From Thalassotalea profundi (GTDB lineage Bacteria; Pseudomonadota; Gammaproteobacteria; Enterobacterales; Alteromonadaceae), in the NCBI RefSeq assembly GCF_014653195.1, contig NZ_BNAH01000014.1, positions 1-64,000 of the forward strand: DNA of 64,000 nucleotides. The letters run 5' to 3'. Below the pieces are notes generated by a model that saw only the letters and a list, made by a program, of their open reading frames with translations, made no database searches and was not told the DNA's origin. Shown here piece by piece: positions 8,851 to 17,070 of this stretch. The position numbers were made by a program, and so were the translations under genes. The first letter of the stretch is position 1. Every line of letters begins with the position of its first letter.

Positions 8851-9192
8851 ATGTCAAGCGCTGAATTACCAATTAAATTTTCTGATGCCGCGGCCAGTAA
8901 AGTACATGCATTAATTACGGAAGAAGAGAATCCTAATCTTAAGTTACGTGTATACGTAACTGGTGGAGGCTGCTCGGGATTTCAATACGGATTTACCTTT
9001 GACGAAAAGGTGAATGAAGGCGATATGACCATTGAAAAGAAAGGTGTTACTATGGTGGTTGACCCCATGAGTATTCAATACCTTGTTGATGGTGAAGTTG
9101 ATTATGTTGAAGGTTTAGAAGGTAGTCGCTTCTTGGTGAGTAACCCTAATGCATCAAGCACTTGTGGGTGTGGGTCATCATTTTCTATCTAA
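8851..9192 (+). CDS. erpA: Iron-sulfur cluster insertion protein ErpA
   Basis: A-type Fe-S carrier that delivers clusters to apoproteins, including isoprenoid-synthesis enzymes in E. coli. The 113 residues match the family length. The three cluster-binding cysteines are present: Cys41 in GGGCSGF and Cys105/Cys107 in [18 protein letters not shown] stretch precedes the ATG. It has its own IscR-type promoter and is followed by a terminator, so it is probably monocistronic. Confidence 0.96.
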   Translation: MSSAELPIKFSDAAASKVHALITEEENPNLKLRVYVTGGGCSGFQYGFTFDEKVNEGDMTIEKKGVTMVVDPMSIQYLVDGEVDYVEGLEGSRFLVSNPNASSTCGCGSSFSI

Positions 9193-9204
9193 TTTTCTCA
9201 TTGT

Positions 9205-9232
9205 AAAAAAGCCGGCAATTGCCGGTTTTTTT
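9205..9232 (+). terminator. Rho-independent terminator of erpA
   Basis: GCCGGCAATTGCCGG hairpin (a short perfect palindrome) flanked by an A-run and followed by seven T residues, 13 bases after the erpA stop. Confidence 0.88.
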
Positions 9233-9408
9233 AGCACAAAAATTTATATAGTTAATTTTTTGCTTAAAAGTTATTCAGCACGAGCTGCTTGCTACCTACT
9301 GTGTTAACTTTAGTATAAATATTTTGTAGCAATTAACAGCTAATCTCAATAATGAAAGCGATTTAATATAGAGTCCGTTATTGGATGTTTATTTTTTAGG
9401 AATGATTT

Positions 9409-10500
9409 ATGACACAAATGGGTAAAGGAAAGCAATGGTTGGCTCAACGACCGTACATTATTGCGATTACTATTACATTATCTTTAATACTTTGGATGGC
9501 TTCAGGTGCAATGCAGGCACAAGAAAATCTCCCTCCTAAAAAGGGGCATGAAGTTATTATTCCTAAAGTAAAGGTTGAAACATTATTTGCAGAGCAAGTA
9601 AATGATAGCATTGAACTTTATGGTCGAACTGAGCCTGATAGAATAACAACTATTAAAGCTGAAATTTCCGGGAAAGTTATTGAAGTAATGGCTCAACGAG
9701 GTGCGTTTGTTAAAGCAGGCGATATTATTGTGAAACTTGATCTTTCAGATCTGATGGCACAATTAGAGAAAAATAAAGCCTTGCTCAAACAACGTGAAAT
9801 TGAATACAAAGGTGCGCTCAAACTTGCAGAAAATGGTTACCAAGGGCAAGCACAGCTGAGTAATGCTCAAGCGAACTTAATGTCAGTTAAAGCAGATATT
9901 AAAAATCTAGAATTGAATATTGAACGTACCGTCATAAAAGCCCCTTATACCGGAGTGCTTAATAAACGCTATGTTGAAGAGGGTGACTATGTCAAAAGTG
10001 GTGACGATGTCGCTATGATTGCCGATTTAGACCCTTTGGTTATTCGAGCTTATGTCACTGAAAATCAAGTAGCTCAAGTGACTGTCGGGCAAAAAGCACA
10101 AATACGTATTTTAAATAAAACTCAAGTCTTGGGTTCTGTACGTTACATTGCAAGCGTGGCTGAAGAGCAAACGAATACTTTTAAAATAGAAGTGAGTATA
10201 GATAACGCAGATAGCGCGTTATTGGCGGGATTAAGTAGTGAAGTCAATATCAGCTTAGCACAAGTTCCAGCGATTAAAATAACACCGGCATTACTTGCAC
10301 TCGATGAAAAAGGTAATATCGGTGTAAAAACAGTGGAAAATGATACGGTAATATTTACAGCAATTAATATTGTAAAAAGTGAAAGCGATGGTGTTTGGTT
10401 AAGTGGTTTAGGTGAAAAAGCGAATATTATTACACTTGGACAAGGTTTTGTTCGTGCTGGCGATAAAGTTCAGTCTGTAATCAGCACTGATGTGAAGTAA
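9409..10500 (+). CDS. RND efflux periplasmic adaptor (membrane fusion protein)
   Basis: Adaptor that would bridge an inner-membrane RND pump and an outer-membrane channel. The 363-residue protein has an N-terminal membrane anchor/signal (about residues 14-36), a lipoyl/barrel-sandwich half GKVIEVMAQRGAFVKAGDIIVKLD, an alpha-hairpin (about 115-170), the returning half TVIKAPYTGVLNKRYVEEGDYVK, and a beta-barrel. There is no lipobox cysteine. A GGA-containing ribosome-binding stretch precedes the ATG. The pump gene starts 10 bases downstream. No TolC-like gene is in the window, so the pair presumably uses a channel encoded elsewhere. Substrate unknown. Confidence 0.92.
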   Translation: MTQMGKGKQWLAQRPYIIAITITLSLILWMASGAMQAQENLPPKKGHEVIIPKVKVETLFAEQVNDSIELYGRTEPDRITTIKAEISGKVIEVMAQRGAFVKAGDIIVKLDLSDLMAQLEKNKALLKQREIEYKGALKLAENGYQGQAQLSNAQANLMSVKADIKNLELNIERTVIKAPYTGVLNKRYVEEGDYVKSGDDVAMIADLDPLVIRAYVTENQVAQVTVGQKAQIRILNKTQVLGSVRYIASVAEEQTNTFKIEVSIDNADSALLAGLSSEVNISLAQVPAIKITPALLALDEKGNIGVKTVENDTVIFTAINIVKSESDGVWLSGLGEKANIITLGQGFVRAGDKVQSVISTDVK

Positions 10501-10510
10501 CGGAGTTTGT

Positions 10511-13500
10511 ATGTTAGCTATGATTGATGCTGCAATTGCTCGCACCCGTTCAATATTAATGATTTTTGCGCTCTTACTTATTGCAGGCGCTGTCACGTAC
10601 GCCAATATTGCTAAAGAGTCTAACCCAGACGTTACTATTCCTATTATTTATGTCTCTATGGTACACGATGGTATTTCACCTGAAGATGCTGAACGTATGC
10701 TGGTTAGACCTATGGAGAAAGAGCTTAAGTCTCTAGCTGGCATTAAAGAAATGAAGTCGAGTGCTAGCGAAGGGCATGCTTCAGTGACGATTGAATTTTT
10801 AGCAGGCTTAGATCCCAAAGAAGCATTAGCTGATGTTCGCGATAAAGTGACCTTGGCAAAAGCAAAGCTTCCTTCTGAATCAGAAGAGCCCGTTGTTAAT
10901 GAAGTGACTATGGCTAATCAAGTACCAGCAGTTACTGTTATTTTATCAGGCCCAGTGTCTGAACGAGGCTTACTTACATTAGCACGTGATTTAAAAGATA
11001 AAATTGAAAGCATGCAAGAAGTGCTTGAAGTTGATATTGGCGGCGATCGCGAAGATATGGTTGAAATTTTAGTTGATCCATTATTGATGGAGAGTTATGG
11101 ATTAGATCAAACTGATATTTTTAACTTAGTAGAACGTAATAATCGCTTAGTTCCTGCAGGGACTATGGATACAGGTAAAGGACGCTTTGCTATCAAAGTG
11201 CCTTCAGTATTTGAAACGGTACAAGATTTATTAGAGTTACCGATCAAAGTTAATGGCGACCGAGTTATTACCTTTCAAGATGTATCGACGGTTCGCCGAT
11301 CTTATAAAGATCCAACAGGCTTTGCACGTTTAAATGGTGAGCGCTCTATTTCTCTTGAAGTGAAAAAACGTTCAGGGGAAAACATTATTCATACTGTTGA
11401 TAATGTTAAAGCGTTAATTGAGAGCGAACGCACTATTTGGCCAAATCAAGTCATGGTTGACTACGTTGGAGATAAATCAATTGACGTAAAAGATACTTTG
11501 TCTGATTTACAAAACAATGTCTTTTCTGCAGTACTTTTAGTTGTCATTGTTATTATTGCTGCACTAGGTACGCGTACTGCGATGTTGGTGGGGTTTGCAA
11601 TTCCTGGTGCATTTTTGACAGGTATCCTAGTGTTAGCCATTGCAGGGTTAACTGTTAATATTGTTGTGCTTTTTGGCTTAATTATGGCTGTAGGTATGTT
11701 GGTCGATGGCGCGATAGTTGTTACAGAGTTTGCCGATCGTGAAATGAGCGAAGGCAAACCAAGAAAAGTAGCTTATAGTCATGCGGCTAAGCGTATGGCC
11801 TGGCCTATAATTGCTTCTACAGCTACAACTTTGGCAGCCTTTGCTCCTTTAATGTTCTGGCCTGGCATGATGGGGGAGTTTATGAAATATCTTCCTATTA
11901 CCTTAATTGCAGTATTAACGGCATCATTGGCAATGGCATTAATTTTTGTGCCGGCCTTAGGAACTGTTTTTGGTAAATCACGTGTGATCAGTGAGGAAGA
12001 GAAAGCTCAAGTATTACAAGCAGAAGAGGGTGATGTTACCCATCTGTCAGGTTTCACTGGAAAATATGTCTCAATATTACAAAAAGCAATAAACCATCCT
12101 TGGAAAATTATCAGTGGCACTATTGGAGTCGCTATTTTTGTGATGTGGTTATATGGTGCATCAGGTCTTGGTGTCGTATTTTTTCCTGAAATAGAGCCAA
12201 ACAGTGCCACTATGGTCGTTCGGTCGCATGGCGATTTATCGGTAAAAGAAAAAGATGTCATAATGCATGATATTGAGCAACGTATTCTAGATATGGAAGC
12301 CATTAAAACTTTGTACACTCGTACAGGGGGAAATGACATTATAGGTACCTTCCAAGTAAACTTTACTCATTGGCAATCTAGACGTCCTGCAAATGACATT
12401 ATTGCTGAAATACATCAACGAACTGATGATTTAGCTGGCGTAGAAATTGAAGTGCGTAAAAATGAAGATGGACCACAAAACGGCAAAGATTTAGTGATTG
12501 AATTAAGCTCTCGTTTTCCTGAAAAGCTTGATAGTGCGGTTAAAATTATTCGAAATGAACTTTTGATTAATGGTAATTTTACCGACTTAGAAGATACTTC
12601 ACCTAAGCCAGGTATTGAATGGCAACTTAAAATTGATCGAAGTTTAGCTGCAACCTATGGTGCTGATGCTGCCTTAGTTGGCTCTAGCGTGCAAATGGTC
12701 ACTAATGGTTTAAAATTAGGAGAATATCGTCCAGATGATGTTGATGATGAACTTGATATTCTTGTTCGCTTTCCAGAAGATAAACGCAATATTGATCGCT
12801 TAGATAGCTTGCGATTGAAAACGCCGCAAGGGTTAGTACCCGTGAGTAGTTTTGTTGAACGTAAAGCTGCGCCTAAAGTTGATACTATCCGACGTGTTGA
12901 CGGAAAACGCGTAGTTACCATACAAGCTAATTTAATCTCTGGTGCTCAATTGGTCAAAGAGTTACCTATATTACAAGCTAAATTTCCTGAACTTGGTATC
13001 GATCCAATGGTTGAAATCTCATTAAAAGGCCAAAATGAGGATCAAGAAGAGTCACAAGCATTTTTAGTCAATGCGTTTGGTGTTGCACTGTTTGTAATGG
13101 CGATTATCTTAGTCACTCAGTTTAATAGCTTTTATCAAGCGTTTTTAATTTTAAGTGCCGTTGTATTTTCTACTGTAGGCGTATTTCTCGCACTATTTTT
13201 ATTACAAAAGCCTTTCGGTATTGTGATGGGTGGTATTGGTGTTATTTCGCTTGCAGGCATAGTAGTTAATAACAATATAGTGTTAATTGACACCTACAAT
13301 ATGCTCAGAAAAGAAGGGCATAATACCGTTGACGCAATACTAAGAACGGGAGCGCAACGTCTACGCCCTGTAATGTTGACGACAATTACTACCATTTTAG
13401 GTTTGTTACCTATGGTGCTACAAGTGAATTTAGATTTTTTTAATCGCACTATTGTTTGGGGGGCGCCGTCAACACAATGGTGGACACAGCTTGCAACAGC

Positions 13501-13657
13501 TGTCGCTGGTGGATTAGCTTTTGCAACCGTATTAACCTTGGTCTTAACACCTTGTTTATTAATGGTGAGAGATAGAAATAAAGAGCATACAGCACAAAGT
13601 GATCGTTTTAATTTCTTTAGGTTAAAACGAAAAAATCCCGTAGATGATGCAGCATAG
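10511..13657 (+). CDS. RND-family efflux permease, HAE1-like
   Basis: Inner-membrane trimeric proton-driven exporter of 1048 residues with the usual duplicated layout: TM1 near residues 10-30, large periplasmic loop, TM2-6 (about 340-470), TM7 near 540, second loop, TM8-12 (about 860-1020). The TM4 relay that reads LVDDAIVV in AcrB reads LVDGAIVV here, keeping the first aspartate only; the TM10 lysine region reads VVNNNIVLID, with Asn at the AcrB Lys940 position. Proton coupling must therefore differ in detail from AcrB. It is cotranscribed with the adaptor gene. Substrate cannot be told from sequence. Confidence 0.93.
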   Translation: MLAMIDAAIARTRSILMIFALLLIAGAVTYANIAKESNPDVTIPIIYVSMVHDGISPEDAERMLVRPMEKELKSLAGIKEMKSSASEGHASVTIEFLAGLDPKEALADVRDKVTLAKAKLPSESEEPVVNEVTMANQVPAVTVILSGPVSERGLLTLARDLKDKIESMQEVLEVDIGGDREDMVEILVDPLLMESYGLDQTDIFNLVERNNRLVPAGTMDTGKGRFAIKVPSVFETVQDLLELPIKVNGDRVITFQDVSTVRRSYKDPTGFARLNGERSISLEVKKRSGENIIHTVDNVKALIESERTIWPNQVMVDYVGDKSIDVKDTLSDLQNNVFSAVLLVVIVIIAALGTRTAMLVGFAIPGAFLTGILVLAIAGLTVNIVVLFGLIMAVGMLVDGAIVVTEFADREMSEGKPRKVAYSHAAKRMAWPIIASTATTLAAFAPLMFWPGMMGEFMKYLPITLIAVLTASLAMALIFVPALGTVFGKSRVISEEEKAQVLQAEEGDVTHLSGFTGKYVSILQKAINHPWKIISGTIGVAIFVMWLYGASGLGVVFFPEIEPNSATMVVRSHGDLSVKEKDVIMHDIEQRILDMEAIKTLYTRTGGNDIIGTFQVNFTHWQSRRPANDIIAEIHQRTDDLAGVEIEVRKNEDGPQNGKDLVIELSSRFPEKLDSAVKIIRNELLINGNFTDLEDTSPKPGIEWQLKIDRSLAATYGADAALVGSSVQMVTNGLKLGEYRPDDVDDELDILVRFPEDKRNIDRLDSLRLKTPQGLVPVSSFVERKAAPKVDTIRRVDGKRVVTIQANLISGAQLVKELPILQAKFPELGIDPMVEISLKGQNEDQEESQAFLVNAFGVALFVMAIILVTQFNSFYQAFLILSAVVFSTVGVFLALFLLQKPFGIVMGGIGVISLAGIVVNNNIVLIDTYNMLRKEGHNTVDAILRTGAQRLRPVMLTTITTILGLLPMVLQVNLDFFNRTIVWGAPSTQWWTQLATAVAGGLAFATVLTLVLTPCLLMVRDRNKEHTAQSDRFNFFRLKRKNPVDDAA

Positions 13658-13776
13658 AACCCCTGCTTACAGTAATACAATCAATTGGTTATATTACTGT
13701 AAGTAGATAGTTGTTGAGGTATTTTATTGCAATGAATTTGTTCTTAAAAGTTAATAGAAACTTAACTTGGATATAA

Positions 13777-14958
13777 TTATCCCTCAGTGAGCAAAAATTC
13801 AATAATTTTGTTCATGTCTAGATCAAAATCATCGGCTCTAACACCTTTAATAATAAAATCTCTGTCTTTAGAAAGGTCAATGTTTTTAGCTTCTACATAG
13901 TGATGATGTTTAGCGCTATAAAAAGCTCTAACTTTAGGCTTTGTTGGATCTTCAGCGTTTCGTTTTTCAACAATAGCTAATTTATTTGAATTTAACTCAA
14001 CTAAGGAGCCTACAGGGAAAACCCCCATACAATTAATAAATAAGTTAACTAAACGTTTATCTAGATGACCGCTATCACCTAAATTCCTTAAAATACTAAA
14101 AGCTTTCATGTGACTATATCCATCTTTATAACAACGATGGGCTGTTAGTGCATCAAATATGTCACATATCGCAATCATACGACCATAAGTGGTAATGTCT
14201 TCGCCCTTAACATTAAACGGGTAGCCATTACCATCTAACTTCTCATGGTGTAAAGCAGCAACTTCTAAGCTAATTGGAGAAATTCCTGGGGTGGCTTTTA
14301 TTATATCAATGGAGTGATTTACATGGGTTTTCATGAGGGTAAATTCTTCATCGGTCAGTTTGCCAGGCTTGTTTAATACTTCCTCTGGTACCATTATTTT
14401 ACCTACATCATGTAAAAAAGCGCCAACAGCTAACTGCTGAATAATTTCTTTGTCTATCCGTAAAAAACGAGCAAAAATAGTCATTAATACAGATACTGAA
14501 ACAGAGTGCTCTAGTAAGTATTCATCTTTCTTTCTAATATTGATGATACAGGCTAACGCATCAGGGTTTTTGAAAATGGCATCGATAGTTTTGTCGGTAA
14601 CTTGATGGATTGGTTGAATATCTAGAGGTTTTCCTACAAAAGCGGCATCAAATACTTGGCGTTGAATTCTTTTAGATTCGTTAAAGAGCTTTTTCGCTTT
14701 ATCTATTTCAAAAACACCAGGAGATTCAGGTGGGATAGGTTTGAAGTCATCATCGAGGTTTAGTGATTTTGGTGTCAAATTTAGCGTTTTGTCCGTATCT
14801 ATAATGATACTTTCGACACCTTTGGCTATTAGATTTTTTATCACAAGTTCATTTTTTATATGCCCAGCTTGAGTTAATTTGTAGGTGCCTCGTTGTGACG
14901 CTATTTCAACGACAAAATGTCCTGCTCTTAATTCTGCGATGTTTATTTCTAACTGCAT
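13777..14958 (-). CDS. HD-GYP domain cyclic-di-GMP phosphodiesterase with N-terminal DUF3391
   Basis: Cytosolic 393-residue protein. Residues 1 to about 130 match the DUF3391 layout (RAGHFVVEI, then a linker ending in VFEIDKAKKLF), and about 140-330 is an HD-GYP domain with FLHDVGKIMVP (HD pair at 183-184), the signature HHEKLDGNGYP at 237-247 and DIFDALTAHRCYK. All metal ligands that I can identify are present, so it should hydrolyse c-di-GMP. The gene lies 120 bases downstream of a GGDEF cyclase gene on the same strand, so a synthetase and a hydrolase are paired. No REC domain is present. Confidence 0.92.
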   Translation of the reverse strand: MQLEINIAELRAGHFVVEIASQRGTYKLTQAGHIKNELVIKNLIAKGVESIIIDTDKTLNLTPKSLNLDDDFKPIPPESPGVFEIDKAKKLFNESKRIQRQVFDAAFVGKPLDIQPIHQVTDKTIDAIFKNPDALACIINIRKKDEYLLEHSVSVSVLMTIFARFLRIDKEIIQQLAVGAFLHDVGKIMVPEEVLNKPGKLTDEEFTLMKTHVNHSIDIIKATPGISPISLEVAALHHEKLDGNGYPFNVKGEDITTYGRMIAICDIFDALTAHRCYKDGYSHMKAFSILRNLGDSGHLDKRLVNLFINCMGVFPVGSLVELNSNKLAIVEKRNAEDPTKPKVRAFYSAKHHHYVEAKNIDLSKDRDFIIKGVRADDFDLDMNKIIEFLLTEG

Positions 14959-15078
14959 TCGTTTTGAAAACCTTATACATTCTCACTAAAAATAATAATT
15001 ATTGCTTATATTCAGTGTTGGTTATTTTACATAATGCTTTTTAGGGAGCATTTTATTTCTTATTCTCTACTTTAGGTA

Positions 15079-16092
15079 TTAGTAGCTGCGTGACGTCACT
15101 TTTTTATGTAAGTATAGGTGCTCATCAGCTTTTTTGAGTAATTGATCCATAGTTAATAATCCATCGCTTGCGGCAACGCCACAACTGATGGTTATTTCGA
15201 GGTGCGAATTTTGGTAAGGCATAGGGTTTTTTATAAAAAATTCGCAGAGTCTTTGGCTAGCTTGCTTTGCTTCTTGGTAGGTTTGACTCGCTAGCACGAC
15301 AACAAACTCGTCACCAGCATAACGAAAACATTTATCATTTTCACGAATTAATTCTTGTAACTGCGTAGCTACATAAGAAAGGACTTTATCACCACAATCA
15401 TGACCATAGGTATCATTAATCATTTTAAACTTATTACAATCAATAAAAAGCACAGAAAATGGTACTTGATAGCGTCGTTGTCTAATCAGTTCTTCTTCGA
15501 TTGTTTTTTCCATTAAACGCCGATTGGCAATGCCTGTAAGTCGATCATAATGAGCCATATATTCGAGTTGTTCACGGATTAATACATTGGATAAACATAA
15601 GCTAATTTTTACGGCAAGTTGCTCTAAGTGAAAAGTACCTAAGTCAGTGGTAAAACGATTAGGGTTTTGATCTGTAAACAATAAACTACCAAAAAATTGA
15701 CCTTCTAATGTAACTGGTACTAAAGCTATTGAGCCTGCGTTTTTTTGTAAATGTTGAGGTACTATGCCGTTAACCAAATAGGTATCATTCGTTAAATAGG
15801 GTAAATTATTAGGGTGGAAATTTTGTAATTTAGTAGCACTAATACGTTTAGTGTTTTGTTGATGCCATTTTGATTGTGTTTTACTGGTTAATAAATAGCT
15901 GATAGGGGTAGGATCAGCTAATAATAAGTATATGTCGGTTAATTGAAAAGACTCTTTAATTAAGTCGAGAAGCTTTTTTAATAATTCTTGACTAGATTGA
16001 CAACTGAGAATTTCAGTTTCAATCGTAAACAATTTACGTGCTATTTCTTCATTTGTTTTTGAATGTGCAATTAATTGTTCGAGTGTAGACAT
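15079..16092 (-). CDS. Diguanylate cyclase with N-terminal GAF-like sensor domain
   Basis: Cytosolic 337-residue protein. Residues about 20-170 form a GAF-like domain (GSIALVPVTLEGQFFGSLLF), and about 180-335 a GGDEF domain starting DRLTGIANRR. The active-site motif is AGDEF at 259-263, a common active variant. An allosteric I-site RxxD (R250-E-N-D253) lies five residues before it, so product inhibition is expected. It is divergent from motX and upstream of the HD-GYP gene. A possible promoter -35 (TTGACT, complement of 16146-16151) lies upstream. The input signal is unknown. Confidence 0.92.
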   Translation of the reverse strand: MSTLEQLIAHSKTNEEIARKLFTIETEILSCQSSQELLKKLLDLIKESFQLTDIYLLLADPTPISYLLTSKTQSKWHQQNTKRISATKLQNFHPNNLPYLTNDTYLVNGIVPQHLQKNAGSIALVPVTLEGQFFGSLLFTDQNPNRFTTDLGTFHLEQLAVKISLCLSNVLIREQLEYMAHYDRLTGIANRRLMEKTIEEELIRQRRYQVPFSVLFIDCNKFKMINDTYGHDCGDKVLSYVATQLQELIRENDKCFRYAGDEFVVVLASQTYQEAKQASQRLCEFFIKNPMPYQNSHLEITISCGVAASDGLLTMDQLLKKADEHLYLHKKVTSRSY

Positions 16093-16244
16093 TTTTACTC
16101 ACTGCATCTTAGTACTAATTTTCATTCTGAGCTTTTCGTTAATTAAGTCAAGTGGAATTTTATTTTTGTACTTAGGTTCTAAATAAAGCAAGGTGGTATT
16201 AAGTTTGCTTTAATTTTGATGTGTGTATGATGAACCAAAAATAT

Positions 16245-16271
16245 CAAAGAAACATTACATCTTGCCGATAA
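16245..16271 (+). promoter_or_regulatory. Sigma-28 (FliA) promoter of motX
   Basis: CAAA at 16245-16248, exactly 15 bases, then GCCGATAA at 16264-16271. The FliA consensus is TAAA-N15-GCCGATAA, so 11 of 12 defined bases match. It lies 53 bases before the motX ATG in the same orientation, and motX is a late flagellar gene in Vibrio. Confidence 0.85.
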
Positions 16272-16324
16272 GTTAAAAGGTAAAGATACTTCTTAAAACT
16301 CATGATAAATAATATGAAGGTATT

Positions 16325-16951
16325 ATGTTGAATTTACGATTAATTATTTTTGTATTGATTTTAACGACTGGAATGAACTTTAAGGCTAATGCCCAACAAT
16401 TAGAAGCGGTACAAATTTATTCAGACAATCAGTTGCTTGAACTTATTCGAGAAAATAAACATTTAAGCCAAGTTGTTATTGATGAGTGCCAGTTAGTTGA
16501 TGATATACAAGCAAGAGCCCTGAAGTCAGAAATACCTGCTTATCAATTTTTATGGGGCGACATGTTGGCGTATGGAGTTTGTGTGAAAAAAGATATCGAG
16601 TTGGGCTTACATTACATGCAGTTATCTGCTGATCAAGGTTTACCTGAAGGCCTTGAGCAGATAGGACGTTACTATCATATCGGTAAATTTATGCAACCCG
16701 ATTTACGTAAGGCAATACTTTTCCTTAAAGAGGCGGCAATATTAAATAACCTGAAGGCACAAATTCGCCTTGCTGAAATCTATAATGAAGGAGAGGGAAG
16801 CCCATTAGACTATCCTGAACTCTATTCGCTCCTTCATCATTCGTTAACAGATGATAAAAAAACACATCAAAAAATTACAGTATTGCTTGCTAAACTTGCT
16901 GAAAAACTGCCTGATAGAGTGGTTGATGCCGCTAAAAAAGGAAAGTATTAA
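16325..16951 (+). CDS. motX: Sodium-driven polar flagellar motor protein MotX
   Basis: Periplasmic component of the T ring that anchors PomA/PomB stators of Na+-driven polar flagella. The 208-residue protein has a signal peptide (about 1-23, ending KANAQ), then the diagnostic VQIYSDNQLLELI and YQFLWGDMLAYGVCVKKDIELGLHYM, close to Vibrio MotX, followed by Sel1/TPR-like helical repeats (GLPEGLEQIGRYYHIG, NLKAQIRLAEIYNEG). Two cysteines (in DECQLV and YGVCV) are placed to form a disulfide. AAGG precedes the ATG by four bases. Adjacent position to rnr matches Vibrio/Shewanella order. The gene has a sigma-28 promoter. Confidence 0.9.
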   Translation: MLNLRLIIFVLILTTGMNFKANAQQLEAVQIYSDNQLLELIRENKHLSQVVIDECQLVDDIQARALKSEIPAYQFLWGDMLAYGVCVKKDIELGLHYMQLSADQGLPEGLEQIGRYYHIGKFMQPDLRKAILFLKEAAILNNLKAQIRLAEIYNEGEGSPLDYPELYSLLHHSLTDDKKTHQKITVLLAKLAEKLPDRVVDAAKKGKY

Positions 16952-17070
16952 AAACAACTCAATTTACGTTAACACTGAATGTTTTTTTATCAGGGTAATT
17001 TAAATTATCGCGGGCTTAGTTTAACTACGTTATACTGATCTCATTAATTAATTAATTAAGTAAATTCATC

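Noticed and set aside
12007..13680. Several minus-strand open frames opposite the RND permease
   Set aside because: Low-complexity translations with no start context; shadows of a strongly coding plus strand.
16979..17038. Short ATG frame upstream of rnr as a leader peptide
   Set aside because: About 19 codons, no ribosome-binding site, and it overlaps the presumed -10 of rnr.
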